A stretch of DNA of 64,000 bases, taken from Streptomyces sp. NBC_01116 (GTDB lineage: Bacteria > Actinomycetota > Actinomycetes > Streptomycetales > Streptomycetaceae). Below, in pieces: positions 16,104 through 23,563 of this stretch. A program made the position numbers and the translations under genes. How positions within the stretch are numbered: the stretch's first letter is position 1; every line of letters starts with the position of its first letter. The notes under the pieces are model-generated. The model was not told where the DNA came from and did not search any database. It worked only from the letters and a program-made list of their open reading frames with translations. Location of the stretch: contig NZ_CP108644.1 in assembly GCF_041435495.1 (NCBI RefSeq), positions 4,201,501-4,265,500 on the forward strand, written 5' to 3'.

Positions 16104-17804
16104 ATGGCCGCCGCGCTCACCCCCCAGCAGCTGTCCGAGACCCACCGGCCCACGCTCGACCAGGCCCTCGACGTGATCAGTACCCGCGCGTACTGGTCGC
16201 CGCACCCCGAGCACCCGAAGGCCTACGGGGAGGGCGGCGCCCCGGGCAGTCTCGGCGCGGCCGAGGGCAAGGCCGCTTTCGACGCCGTCCTGAACACCCG
16301 TCTCGACCTGGGGCAGCCCGGCACCGACGGCTGGACCGGCGGCGAGGTCTCGCCGTACGGCCCGGAGCTCGGCGTCGAGTATCCGCACGCCGACCCGGAC
16401 GTCCTGCTTCCGGCGATGAAGGCCGGCACGGGCGCGTGGCGGGCGGCGGGACCGGAGGTCCGGGCCCTGGTCTGTCTGGAGATCCTGTCGCGGATCAGCG
16501 CCCGCACCCACGAGCTGGCCCACGCCGTGATGCACACGAGCGGCCAGGCCTTCATGATGGCGTTCCAGGCGGGCGGCCCGCACGCCCAGGACCGCGGCCT
16601 GGAGGCCGTCGCGTACGCCTACCGGGAGCAGGTCCGCACCCCGCACACCGCCGACTGGTCCAAGCCGCAGGGCAAGCGCGATCCGCTGAAGCTGCACAAG
16701 TCGTTCATCACGTCGGGTCGCGGCATCGCCCTGCTCATCGGCTGCAACACGTTCCCCACGTGGAACAGCTATCCCGGCCTCTTCGCCTCCCTCGCCACCG
16801 GCAACCCGGTGCTGGTCAAGCCGCACCCGCGCGCCGTGCTTCCGCTGGCCCTCACGGTGTCCGTCGCCCGCGAGGTGCTGGGCGAGGCGGGCTTCGACCC
16901 GAATCTGGTCGCGCTGACCGCGGAGCGGCCCGGCGAGGGCATCGCCAAGACCCTCGCGGTCCGCCCCGAGATCCGGATCATCGACTACACCGGCTCCACC
17001 GCCTTCGGCGACTGGCTGGAGGAGAACGCCCGCCAGGCCCAGGTCTACACGGAGAAGGCCGGCGTCAACACGATCGTCGTCGACTCCACCGACGACTACC
17101 GGGGCATGCTCGCCAACCTGGCGTTCTCCCTCTCGCTGTACAGCGGCCAGATGTGCACCACCCCGCAGAACCTGCTGATTCCCCGGGACGGCATCGCCAC
17201 CGACGACGGCGCCAAGTCCTACGACGACGTGGTCACCGACATCGCGGCCGCCGTCACCGGACTGCTCGGCGACGACGCCCGCGCGTCCGCCCTGCTCGGC
17301 GCGCTGGTCAACCCGGACGTCAGGGCCCGGGTGGAAGCGGCCGGGGAGCTCGGCGAGGTGGCCCTTCCCTCGCGTACGGTCACGAACGCCGAATTCCCCG
17401 ACGCCGTCGTCCGTACGCCGGTCGTCGTGAAGCTCGACGGCGCCAAGACCGACGACGGCGCCGCCTACCTCTCGGAGTGCTTCGGGCCGGTGTCCTTCGC
17501 CGTCGCCGTCGATTCGACGACCGCCGCCGTGGACCTGCTCCGCCGGACGATCCGCGACAAGGGGGCGATGACGGTCGGCGCCTACACCACGTCCCCCGAG
17601 GTGGAGCGCGCCATCGAGGACGTCTGCCTGGACGAGTCGGCCCAGCTCTCGCTGAACCTGACCGGTGGGGTCTACGTCAACCAGACCGCGGCCTTCTCCG
17701 ACTTCCACGGCTCCGGAGGCAACCCCGCCGCCAACGCGGCGCTCTGCGACGGAGCCTTCGTCGCCAACCGCTTCCGCGTGGTGGAGGTGCGCCGCCAGGC
17801 GTGA
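16104..17804 (+). CDS. paaN: Phenylacetic acid degradation protein PaaN (aldehyde dehydrogenase)
   Basis: A 566-residue aldehyde dehydrogenase-fold protein starting MAAALTPQQLSETHRPTLDQ at 16104 (gagg upstream). The NAD(P) region includes LIGCNTFPTWNSYPGLF and NPVLVKPHPRAV, and the catalytic Cys sits in LYSGQMCTTPQN. It should oxidise the open-chain semialdehyde formed during ring opening of oxepin-CoA. Unlike the bifunctional PaaZ of E. coli (about 680 residues) it has no C-terminal MaoC-like hydratase domain, so the oxepin-CoA hydrolase activity must come from another protein. Its promoter holds the shared TetR operator. Confidence 0.88.
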   Translation: MAAALTPQQLSETHRPTLDQALDVISTRAYWSPHPEHPKAYGEGGAPGSLGAAEGKAAFDAVLNTRLDLGQPGTDGWTGGEVSPYGPELGVEYPHADPDVLLPAMKAGTGAWRAAGPEVRALVCLEILSRISARTHELAHAVMHTSGQAFMMAFQAGGPHAQDRGLEAVAYAYREQVRTPHTADWSKPQGKRDPLKLHKSFITSGRGIALLIGCNTFPTWNSYPGLFASLATGNPVLVKPHPRAVLPLALTVSVAREVLGEAGFDPNLVALTAERPGEGIAKTLAVRPEIRIIDYTGSTAFGDWLEENARQAQVYTEKAGVNTIVVDSTDDYRGMLANLAFSLSLYSGQMCTTPQNLLIPRDGIATDDGAKSYDDVVTDIAAAVTGLLGDDARASALLGALVNPDVRARVEAAGELGEVALPSRTVTNAEFPDAVVRTPVVVKLDGAKTDDGAAYLSECFGPVSFAVAVDSTTAAVDLLRRTIRDKGAMTVGAYTTSPEVERAIEDVCLDESAQLSLNLTGGVYVNQTAAFSDFHGSGGNPAANAALCDGAFVANRFRVVEVRRQA

Positions 17805-17806
17805 CC

Positions 17807-17878
17807 AGGGCGTGTTCCGAAAGTCCCGCCTGCTCGGCGACACTCCGGGCGGACGGCGCTACTTTCGAAAAACGCCCT
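17807..17878. repeat. 72-bp inverted-repeat element between paaN and the SpoU methyltransferase gene
   Basis: Arms 17807-17824 and 17861-17878 (agggcgtgttccgaaagt; reverse complement of the right arm agggcgtttttcgaaagt) match at 16 of 18 positions and flank a 36-bp GC-rich core. The left arm starts 2 bp after the paaN stop, and the right arm covers the first two bases of the SpoU stop codon. The arms resemble terminal inverted repeats of small Streptomyces mobile elements, from memory. The structure could equally act as a bidirectional terminator. Confidence 0.6.
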
Positions 17879-18641
17879 AGAGGGTCTCCCGCGGGTCCGG
17901 GACGTCGGCGTGCCGCTGCACCCACGCGTGCATCGCGATGGCGGCGGCGGCGCCTGCGTTGATGGACCGGGTCGAGCCGAACTGCGCGATCGAGCACACC
18001 ATGGAGGCGTGCTCGCGCGCTTCTTTGGTCAGGCCCGGCCCTTCCTGCCCGAACAGCAGGACGCACCGGCGCGGCAGCTCGGTGCGCTCCAGCGGTACGG
18101 CTCCGGGGAGGTTGTCGATCCCGATGATCGGCAGCCCCTCGGCCGCCGCCCACGCGGTCAGGTCCGCCGTGTCGGGGTGGTGGCGCACATGCTGGTAGCG
18201 GTCGGTGACCATGGCCCCGCGCCGGTTCCAGCGCCGCCGGCCCACGATGTGGATCTCCTTGGCCAGGAAGGCGTTGGCGGTCCGCACCACCGAGCCGATG
18301 TTGAAGTCGTGGCCCCAGTTCTCCACGGCCACGTGGAAGTCGTGCCGCCGCAGGTCGAGATCGGCGACGATCGCCTCCCGCGTCCAGTAGCGGTACGCGT
18401 CACCGACGTTGCGCCGGTCGCCCTGGGCCAGCAGCTCGGGGTCGTAGCGCTCGCCCTCGGGCCAGGGCAGCGGGTGCGGCCCGACACCGATCGGCTGGCC
18501 GTAGCCGTCGTCGTACTGGAGGGGCTCCGCCGGGTGGGGCTCCGCCGGAACGGGCCCCTCCGGGTCGGCGGTCGGCCGGGCGGGGTCCGAGGGCCGGTCC
18601 GCCGCCGGGGTCTGCTGGGTTCTGCCGGTCTCACTGCTCAC
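17877..18641 (-). CDS. TrmH/SpoU-family RNA 2'-O-methyltransferase
   Basis: A 254-residue protein starting at the GTG at 18641, which overlaps the HTTM gene stop (GTGA). The first 60 residues are Pro/Ala/Glu-rich. The SPOUT fold is marked by motif 1 VENWGHDFNIGSVVRTANAF (Asn and Arg near the 2'-OH), motif 2 around LLFGQEGPGLTKEA, and motif 3 IAQFGSTRSINAGAAAAIAM. These are the trefoil-knot AdoMet-binding elements. The target RNA (tRNA or 23S rRNA) cannot be told from the sequence. Its stop codon is formed at the edge of the 72-bp inverted repeat. Confidence 0.9.
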   Translation of the reverse strand: MSSETGRTQQTPAADRPSDPARPTADPEGPVPAEPHPAEPLQYDDGYGQPIGVGPHPLPWPEGERYDPELLAQGDRRNVGDAYRYWTREAIVADLDLRRHDFHVAVENWGHDFNIGSVVRTANAFLAKEIHIVGRRRWNRRGAMVTDRYQHVRHHPDTADLTAWAAAEGLPIIGIDNLPGAVPLERTELPRRCVLLFGQEGPGLTKEAREHASMVCSIAQFGSTRSINAGAAAAIAMHAWVQRHADVPDPRETL

Positions 18642-20041
18642 CCGACGAGCGTATGGCCCCCGCCGCCGCCCTGGAGCCGGGGCTCCTCCGTACCGCCCCG
18701 GCCGTCCGTCACCGGCCTGGCCTCCGCCGGGTCGTGCGCGGCGTCGGGCGTTCCGGGCTTCCCCAGTGTACGGAACCGGCCGGGCAGCCCGGAGAGCAGC
18801 CGCCGCCTGCCGATCGTGGCGCGGGCTCCCAGCCACATCAGGAAGGCCGTCGGCAGGAACACCGCGTCGGCCGCGATCATCGCCATGGAGAAGAACGGCA
18901 GCCCCAGCAGCAGGGCGATCCCCGCGTGCTCGCAGATCATCACGACCAGCAGGACGTTCTTGACCCGCCGGTTGAACAGCGTGAACGGGAAGGCGACCTG
19001 CACGATCACCGTGCCGTACGTCAGCACCATCACCATCAGCCCGCTGGCGCCCAGGATGTCCGACAGGGCGGGCCACGGGGTGAAGTAGTCGAGATTGAGG
19101 GGGTAGTAGAGCGCGGTGCCGTCCTGCCAGCGCGACCCCTGGATCTTGTACCAGCCGGCGGTCGCGTAGATCAGGCAGACCTCGACCATGATCACGGCGA
19201 GCGCGGCGTTGTGCGTGAGATTGGCCAGCACGTCGAACAGGGTGCGGGACTCACTGTGCGGCAGGTAGCGGGTCACGGCCCACCAGGCGGCGGCGGAGAG
19301 CCAGAGGATCCAGAGCAGCGTCGGCAGCCACCAGGTGCCGCCGAGCCCGCCCATCAGGAAGGCCGCCGCGAGGACCCAGCCGAGGACCACCCAGAGCACC
19401 GGGCCCACGATGTCCCGCGAGGGCGGCAGGCCCGCCGCGGCTCGCTGTGCGGCCCGCGCCGCGCGCCGGGCGTCGAGCGACCAGACCTGGGCGCAGCGCG
19501 TCAGCACCAGGTAGATCGCCATGAGGTGGACGACGTTGTCCCCGCCGTCCCCCATGAAGATGCTGCGGTTCTGCACCGAGAGCACGCCGACCATGAAGAG
19601 GACGGACATGGTCCGGGTCCGCCACCCGAGCATCAGGGCCGCGGCGGACAGCAGCGTGAGGGCGTACACGGCCTCGAACCAGACCGTGCTGTCCGTCCAC
19701 ATCAGCACGGAGAAGGCCTCGTTGCCGTCCGTGAGCAGGCGGGCCAGGTCCCAGTGCCACGGGCTGTCCGGGCCGTACAGCTCATGGCGGTTCGGGAGCT
19801 CGCGCAGCAGGAAGAGGAGGTAGGTGGCGGCGAAACCGATGCGGACGACGGCGCTCTGGTACGGGCCGAGGGCCGAGGCCGTGACGCGCTGGAGGGCACG
19901 GGCCGGGCCGCTGCCGGGACCACCGGAATCGCCGGGACGGGGCGCGGTCGGGCGAGGTGCCGAGGGCGGCGTGCCCGCGTTCTGTGAGGCGGCGTTCTGT
20001 GAGGCGGCGTTCTGTGGGCCGGTGGGCGAGGGGATGGTCAC
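18638..20041 (-). CDS. HTTM-domain (vitamin K-dependent carboxylase-like) membrane protein
   Basis: A 467-residue polytopic protein. A 50-residue Pro-rich head containing an NAASQ tandem repeat precedes RVTASALGPYQSAVVRIGFA, the typical start of HTTM domains. About eight membrane segments follow, with HELYGPDSPWHWDL between the first two and IQNRSIFMGDGGDN-like loop residues (VQNRSIFMGDGGDNVVHLM). HTTM proteins are homologous to gamma-glutamyl carboxylase; the function of bacterial members is mostly unknown. Its start overlaps the DUF5819 stop and its stop overlaps the SpoU start, so it is the middle gene of a coupled trio. Confidence 0.87.
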   Translation of the reverse strand: MTIPSPTGPQNAASQNAASQNAGTPPSAPRPTAPRPGDSGGPGSGPARALQRVTASALGPYQSAVVRIGFAATYLLFLLRELPNRHELYGPDSPWHWDLARLLTDGNEAFSVLMWTDSTVWFEAVYALTLLSAAALMLGWRTRTMSVLFMVGVLSVQNRSIFMGDGGDNVVHLMAIYLVLTRCAQVWSLDARRAARAAQRAAAGLPPSRDIVGPVLWVVLGWVLAAAFLMGGLGGTWWLPTLLWILWLSAAAWWAVTRYLPHSESRTLFDVLANLTHNAALAVIMVEVCLIYATAGWYKIQGSRWQDGTALYYPLNLDYFTPWPALSDILGASGLMVMVLTYGTVIVQVAFPFTLFNRRVKNVLLVVMICEHAGIALLLGLPFFSMAMIAADAVFLPTAFLMWLGARATIGRRRLLSGLPGRFRTLGKPGTPDAAHDPAEARPVTDGRGGTEEPRLQGGGGGHTLVG

Positions 20042-20898
20042 TGGTTCTCCTCCACGCCGTGCGCCGTGTCCCGGTCCTGTTCCGCGGCACGCTCGGGAAG
20101 ATCGTCAGGGGTCACGGTCCACCAGGGGAGTACGCGGTGGACGGGCTGGGTGCTGATCTTCTCGTTGCTCCACGGGGGCGGGGCGATGGAGCTGGTGGCG
20201 GAGCGGAGCTGGATGCGCTCGATCGTGCCGCCGTAGTCGCGCTCGCTCAGCCGCAGCATCGCGATGCGCCGCACGTAGCGCTCGGAGAGGTCCCCGCGCG
20301 GACCGATGGGGCGGTTCTCGCTGTCGTGGGAATTGACGTAGAAGTCCCAGCCCCGGCGCAGCTCGTTCTGGTCGACATGGCTGGGGAAGAAGTTGCCGCG
20401 TATCCCTTCGGTGTCCTCGTACGTCAGGTTCATCCACCTGGTCGTCCGGCGGCCGTCGGTTCCCACCACCTCGGCCCGCACATGGACGGCGACGTTCTGC
20501 TGGAGCGGGTTGGGCGCGAAGAGCTTCCAGTTCTGCTCGAACTCCGGGAGGATCCAGCGGTCGATCGTCTTGTCGTGCTGCTTGGACAGCGTGTTGGACG
20601 GGGCGACGTGCAGGAACACCATGGCCACCTGTGTGCAGGCGAGCAGCCCGATCAGGGACAGTGCCAGAGCCGCGACCACCTGGTAGGGGAGAGAGAGACC
20701 GGCTATGCCCCGGCCGGTGACCGAGGGGTCCGGCACAGGAGCCGGTACCGGCGCCGAGGGCGTCGGCGCTATGGCTTCGGAGGTCCCCCGCGCTTCCGCC
20801 GGCCGGTTCGACGCCTGCGGCCAGGCGCCTTTCCCCCCGCCCGCAGAGCTCCTGTCGTGGTCCGAATCCATCCCGCCCCGCTCACCGTCGATCACCAC
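20038..20898 (-). CDS. DUF5819-family membrane-anchored protein, HTTM partner
   Basis: Up to 286 residues. The GTG at 20898 gives the longest form; the ATG at 20871 (MDSDHDRSS) is an equally plausible start. A Pro/Ala-rich N-terminus leads into one TM helix (YQVVAALALSLIGLLACTQV). An extracytoplasmic domain follows, with WILPEFEQNWKLFAPNPLQQ and RRGWDFYVNSHDSEN, the conserved DUF5819 region. HTTM and DUF5819 genes are often adjacent in Streptomyces, suggesting a two-component membrane complex. This is the first gene of the trio and divergent from paaA, with a DnaA box and TetR operator between. Confidence 0.82.
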   Translation of the reverse strand: MVIDGERGGMDSDHDRSSAGGGKGAWPQASNRPAEARGTSEAIAPTPSAPVPAPVPDPSVTGRGIAGLSLPYQVVAALALSLIGLLACTQVAMVFLHVAPSNTLSKQHDKTIDRWILPEFEQNWKLFAPNPLQQNVAVHVRAEVVGTDGRRTTRWMNLTYEDTEGIRGNFFPSHVDQNELRRGWDFYVNSHDSENRPIGPRGDLSERYVRRIAMLRLSERDYGGTIERIQLRSATSSIAPPPWSNEKISTQPVHRVLPWWTVTPDDLPERAAEQDRDTAHGVEENQ

Positions 20899-20902
20899 TC
20901 AG

Positions 20903-20911
20903 TTATCCACA
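20903..20911 (+). promoter_or_regulatory. DnaA box (TTATCCACA) upstream of paaA
   Basis: A perfect E. coli-type consensus DnaA box between the divergent DUF5819 and paaA genes, 45 bp from the TetR operator at 20957-20970. Confidence 0.6.
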
Positions 20912-20956
20912 GGGTTGACACCCTACGGGCCTCCGACTCACCATTGAAGTCAAGGA

Positions 20957-20970
20957 ACCGAACGATCGGT
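20957..20970. promoter_or_regulatory. TetR-type operator copy C (paaA promoter)
   Basis: ACCGAACGATCGGT, the exact reverse complement of operator B at 16036-16049, starts 30 bp before the paaA ATG. This is a position where binding would block transcription. Confidence 0.75.
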
Positions 20971-20986
20971 CGGTAGGGAGCCCGGG

Positions 20987-22072
20987 ATGGCGGCAGTGAC
21001 TGCGGACCAGACGACGCAGAAGAGGCTCGGCGCGGAGAATGCCGCGGACGAGGCGGACGCGGGCCGCATCGCGGCTTTCGACGCGGCCGTGGCGGCTGAC
21101 GAGCGGATCGAGCCGCGCGACTGGATGCCCGACGCCTACCGGGCGACGCTGGTCCGCCAGATGGCCCAGCACGCCCACTCGGAGATCATCGGCATGCAGC
21201 CCGAGGCCAACTGGATCACCCGGGCGCCCTCGCTGCGCCGCAAGGCGATCCTCATGGCCAAGGTGCAGGACGAGGCGGGCCACGGCCTGTATCTCTACAG
21301 CGCCGCCGAGACCCTGGGCACCAGCCGCGAGGAGCTGCTCGACAAGCTCCACGCGGGTCGTCAGCGCTATTCGTCGATCTTCAACTACCCCACGCTGACC
21401 TGGGCCGACGTCGGCGCGATCGGCTGGCTGGTGGACGGGGCCGCGATCACCAACCAGGTGCCGCTCTGCCGCTGCTCCTACGGCCCCTACGCCCGTGCCA
21501 TGGTCCGCATCTGCAAGGAGGAGTCCTTCCACCAGCGCCAGGGGTACGAGCTGCTGCTCGCCCTCAGCCGCGGCACCGAGGCACAGCACGCCATGGCCCA
21601 GGACGCGGTGAATCGCTGGTGGTGGCCCTCCTTGATGATGTTCGGCCCGCCCGACGACGCCTCGTCGCACTCCGAGCAGTCGATGGCCTGGAAGATCAAG
21701 CGGCACTCCAACGACGAGCTGCGCCGGCGCTTCGTGGACATCTGCGTGCCCCAGGCCGAAGCGCTGGGCCTGGATCTCCCCGACCCCGACATCCGGTGGA
21801 ACGAGGAGCTCGGCCGGCACGACTTCGGCGCGATCGACTGGGCGGAGTTCCAGGCGGTCCTCCAGGGCGACGGCCCCTGCAACGAGCAGCGGATCACCCA
21901 GCGCCGCAGGGCGCACGAGGAGGGCGCCTGGGTCCGGGACGCGGCAGCCGCGTACGCCGTCAAGCACACCCCGGCGCAGCCATCACCCAGGACATCGGCA
22001 CCGGCATCGGCACCGGCACCGGCACCGGCACAGCACAGCGCGCCCGCGCACCACGTGGAGGAGACGGCATGA
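20987..22072 (+). CDS. paaA: Phenylacetyl-CoA 1,2-epoxidase catalytic subunit PaaA
   Basis: A 361-residue di-iron oxygenase subunit. Ferritin-like helices carry the metal ligands around HAHSEIIGMQPEANW, KVQDEAGHGLYLYSAAE and CKEESFHQRQGYELLLAL. It uses O2 and electrons from PaaE to epoxidise the ring of phenylacetyl-CoA, the committed aerobic step. The last 35 residues are an Ala/Pro repeat encoded by a 6-12-bp tandem repeat (ggcacc units near 22000-22030), not part of the usual PaaA. It is the first gene of paaABCDE and overlaps paaB (ATGA). Confidence 0.95.
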   Translation: MAAVTADQTTQKRLGAENAADEADAGRIAAFDAAVAADERIEPRDWMPDAYRATLVRQMAQHAHSEIIGMQPEANWITRAPSLRRKAILMAKVQDEAGHGLYLYSAAETLGTSREELLDKLHAGRQRYSSIFNYPTLTWADVGAIGWLVDGAAITNQVPLCRCSYGPYARAMVRICKEESFHQRQGYELLLALSRGTEAQHAMAQDAVNRWWWPSLMMFGPPDDASSHSEQSMAWKIKRHSNDELRRRFVDICVPQAEALGLDLPDPDIRWNEELGRHDFGAIDWAEFQAVLQGDGPCNEQRITQRRRAHEEGAWVRDAAAAYAVKHTPAQPSPRTSAPASAPAPAPAQHSAPAHHVEETA

Positions 22073-22359
22073 GCAGCTCGACCGACTGGCCTCTGTGGGA
22101 GGTGTTCGTGCGCTCGCGCCGCGGACTGTCCCACACCCATGCGGGCAGCCTGCACGCGCCGGACGCCGAGATGGCCCTGCGCAACGCCCGCGATCTCTAC
22201 ACCCGCCGCTCGGAGGGCGTCTCGATCTGGGTGGTCCCGTCCACCGTGATCACCGCCTCCTCCCCCGACGAGAAGGACTCCTTCTTCGAGCCGGCCGGCG
22301 ACAAGCCCTACCGCCACCCGACCTTCTACGAGATCCCGGACGGGGTGAAGCACCTGTGA
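22069..22359 (+). CDS. paaB: Phenylacetyl-CoA epoxidase subunit PaaB
   Basis: A 96-residue protein, the usual size, with WPLWEVFVRSRRGLSHTHAG and the YTRRSEGVSIWVVPS pattern of PaaB. The C-terminal YRHPTFYEIPDGVKHL is the conserved end. In E. coli PaaB bridges the two PaaAC heterotetramers and is needed for activity. It starts inside the paaA stop (ATGA) and its stop overlaps the paaC GTG (GTGA), so subunit stoichiometry is likely set by translational coupling. A strong gtggaggag ribosome site precedes it. Confidence 0.94.
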   Translation: MSSSTDWPLWEVFVRSRRGLSHTHAGSLHAPDAEMALRNARDLYTRRSEGVSIWVVPSTVITASSPDEKDSFFEPAGDKPYRHPTFYEIPDGVKHL

Positions 22360-23072
22360 CCGCCGCACTCGCCCTCGGCGACGACGCGCTGGTGCTCTCG
22401 CACCGGCTGGGGGAGTGGGCCGGCCACGCCCCCGTCCTGGAGGAGGAGGTGGCCCTCGCCAACATCGCCCTGGACCTGCTGGGACAGGCCCGGGTGCTGC
22501 TCTCGATCGTCGGCGACGAGGACGAGCTCGCCTACCTCCGCGAGGAGCGGGCCTTCCGCAACCTCCAGCTGGTCGAGCAGCCGAACGGGGACTTCGCCCA
22601 CACCATCGCCCGCCAGCTCTACTTCTCGGCCTACCAGCACCTGCTGTACGAGCGACTGGCCGCCGGGGAGAGCGAGTTCACCGGTCTCGCGGCGAAGGCC
22701 GTCAAGGAAGTGGCCTACCACCGCGACCACGCCGAGCAGTGGGTCCTGCGGCTCGGCGACGGCACCGAGGAGAGCCACGACCGGATGCGGAGCGGCCTGG
22801 ACGCGCTGTGGCGGTTCACCGGGGAGATGTTCCAGCCGGTCGAAGGGCTCGACTCCCCGGACTCCGGTGTCGACTGGCAGGCCCTGGAAGCCGGTTGGCT
22901 CACCGCCGTCACCGACGTCGTCGAGCGGGCAGGGCTGACCCTTCCGACAGGCCCGCGGGCCGGGGGCTGGGCGGCCGGCGCAGGCCGGCAGGGCCTGCAC
23001 ACCGAGCCGTTCGGCCGCATGATCGCCGAGATGCAGCACCTGCACCGCAGCCACCCGGGGGCGTCATGGTGA
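22356..23072 (+). CDS. paaC: Phenylacetyl-CoA epoxidase structural subunit PaaC
   Basis: A 238-residue ferritin-like protein starting at the GTG overlapping the paaB stop. Landmarks are DDALVLSHRLGEWAGHAPVLEEE-type first helix, ALDLLGQARVLLSIV, FAHTIARQLYFSAYQHLLYE and KEVAYHRDHAEQWVLRLGDG. PaaC pairs with PaaA and shapes the CoA-substrate site but has degenerate metal ligands in this family. The last codons overlap paaD by 4 or 7 bp depending on which paaD start is used. Confidence 0.94.
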   Translation: MTAALALGDDALVLSHRLGEWAGHAPVLEEEVALANIALDLLGQARVLLSIVGDEDELAYLREERAFRNLQLVEQPNGDFAHTIARQLYFSAYQHLLYERLAAGESEFTGLAAKAVKEVAYHRDHAEQWVLRLGDGTEESHDRMRSGLDALWRFTGEMFQPVEGLDSPDSGVDWQALEAGWLTAVTDVVERAGLTLPTGPRAGGWAAGAGRQGLHTEPFGRMIAEMQHLHRSHPGASW

Positions 23073-23563
23073 CCGACACCCGGCTGGAGGCGGAGCTGCG
23101 CGACCTCGCCGGCTCCGTGCCCGACCCCGAACTGCCGGTGCTGTCCCTGGCGGAGCTCGGCGTCCTGCGGGACGTGCGGGTGGACGGGCCGGGCCGGGTG
23201 ACCGTGCGGCTCACTCCGACCTACACCGGCTGCCCGGCGATCGAGGCGATGTCCGCCGACATCGAGCGGGTGCTGCACGACCACGGCATCCCGGAGGTCT
23301 CCGTGGTCACGGTCCTGGCGCCGGCCTGGTCGACGGACGACATCAGCGCCGAAGGCCGCCGCAAGCTCGCCGAGTTCGGCATCGCCCCGCCGCGCGCCCA
23401 CAGCGCCGACGGCGGCCCCGTGCCGCTGACGCTCTCGGTGCGCTGCCCGCACTGCGGCTCCACCGACACGGAGCTGCTCAGCCGGTTCTCCTCCACGGCG
23501 TGCAAGGCCCTGCGCCGCTGCGTCGCCTGCCGCGAACCGTTCGACCACTTCAAGGAGTTGTAG
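23066..23563 (+). CDS. paaD: Epoxidase maturation factor PaaD (MIP18/DUF59 type)
   Basis: A 165-residue protein with a DUF59 domain at residues 5-95 (VPDPELPVLSLAELGVLRDV, PTYTGCPAIEAMSADI). A C-terminal zinc- or Fe-S-binding part has two CxxC pairs (VRCPHCGSTDTE, RCVACREPFDHF). PaaD proteins assist Fe-S or di-iron assembly of the PaaABCE complex. The ATG at 23066 is taken; the next codon, GTG at 23069, would give a 4-bp GTGA overlap with paaC and is also possible. Its TAG is immediately followed by the paaE ATG. Confidence 0.92.
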   Translation: MVTDTRLEAELRDLAGSVPDPELPVLSLAELGVLRDVRVDGPGRVTVRLTPTYTGCPAIEAMSADIERVLHDHGIPEVSVVTVLAPAWSTDDISAEGRRKLAEFGIAPPRAHSADGGPVPLTLSVRCPHCGSTDTELLSRFSSTACKALRRCVACREPFDHFKEL

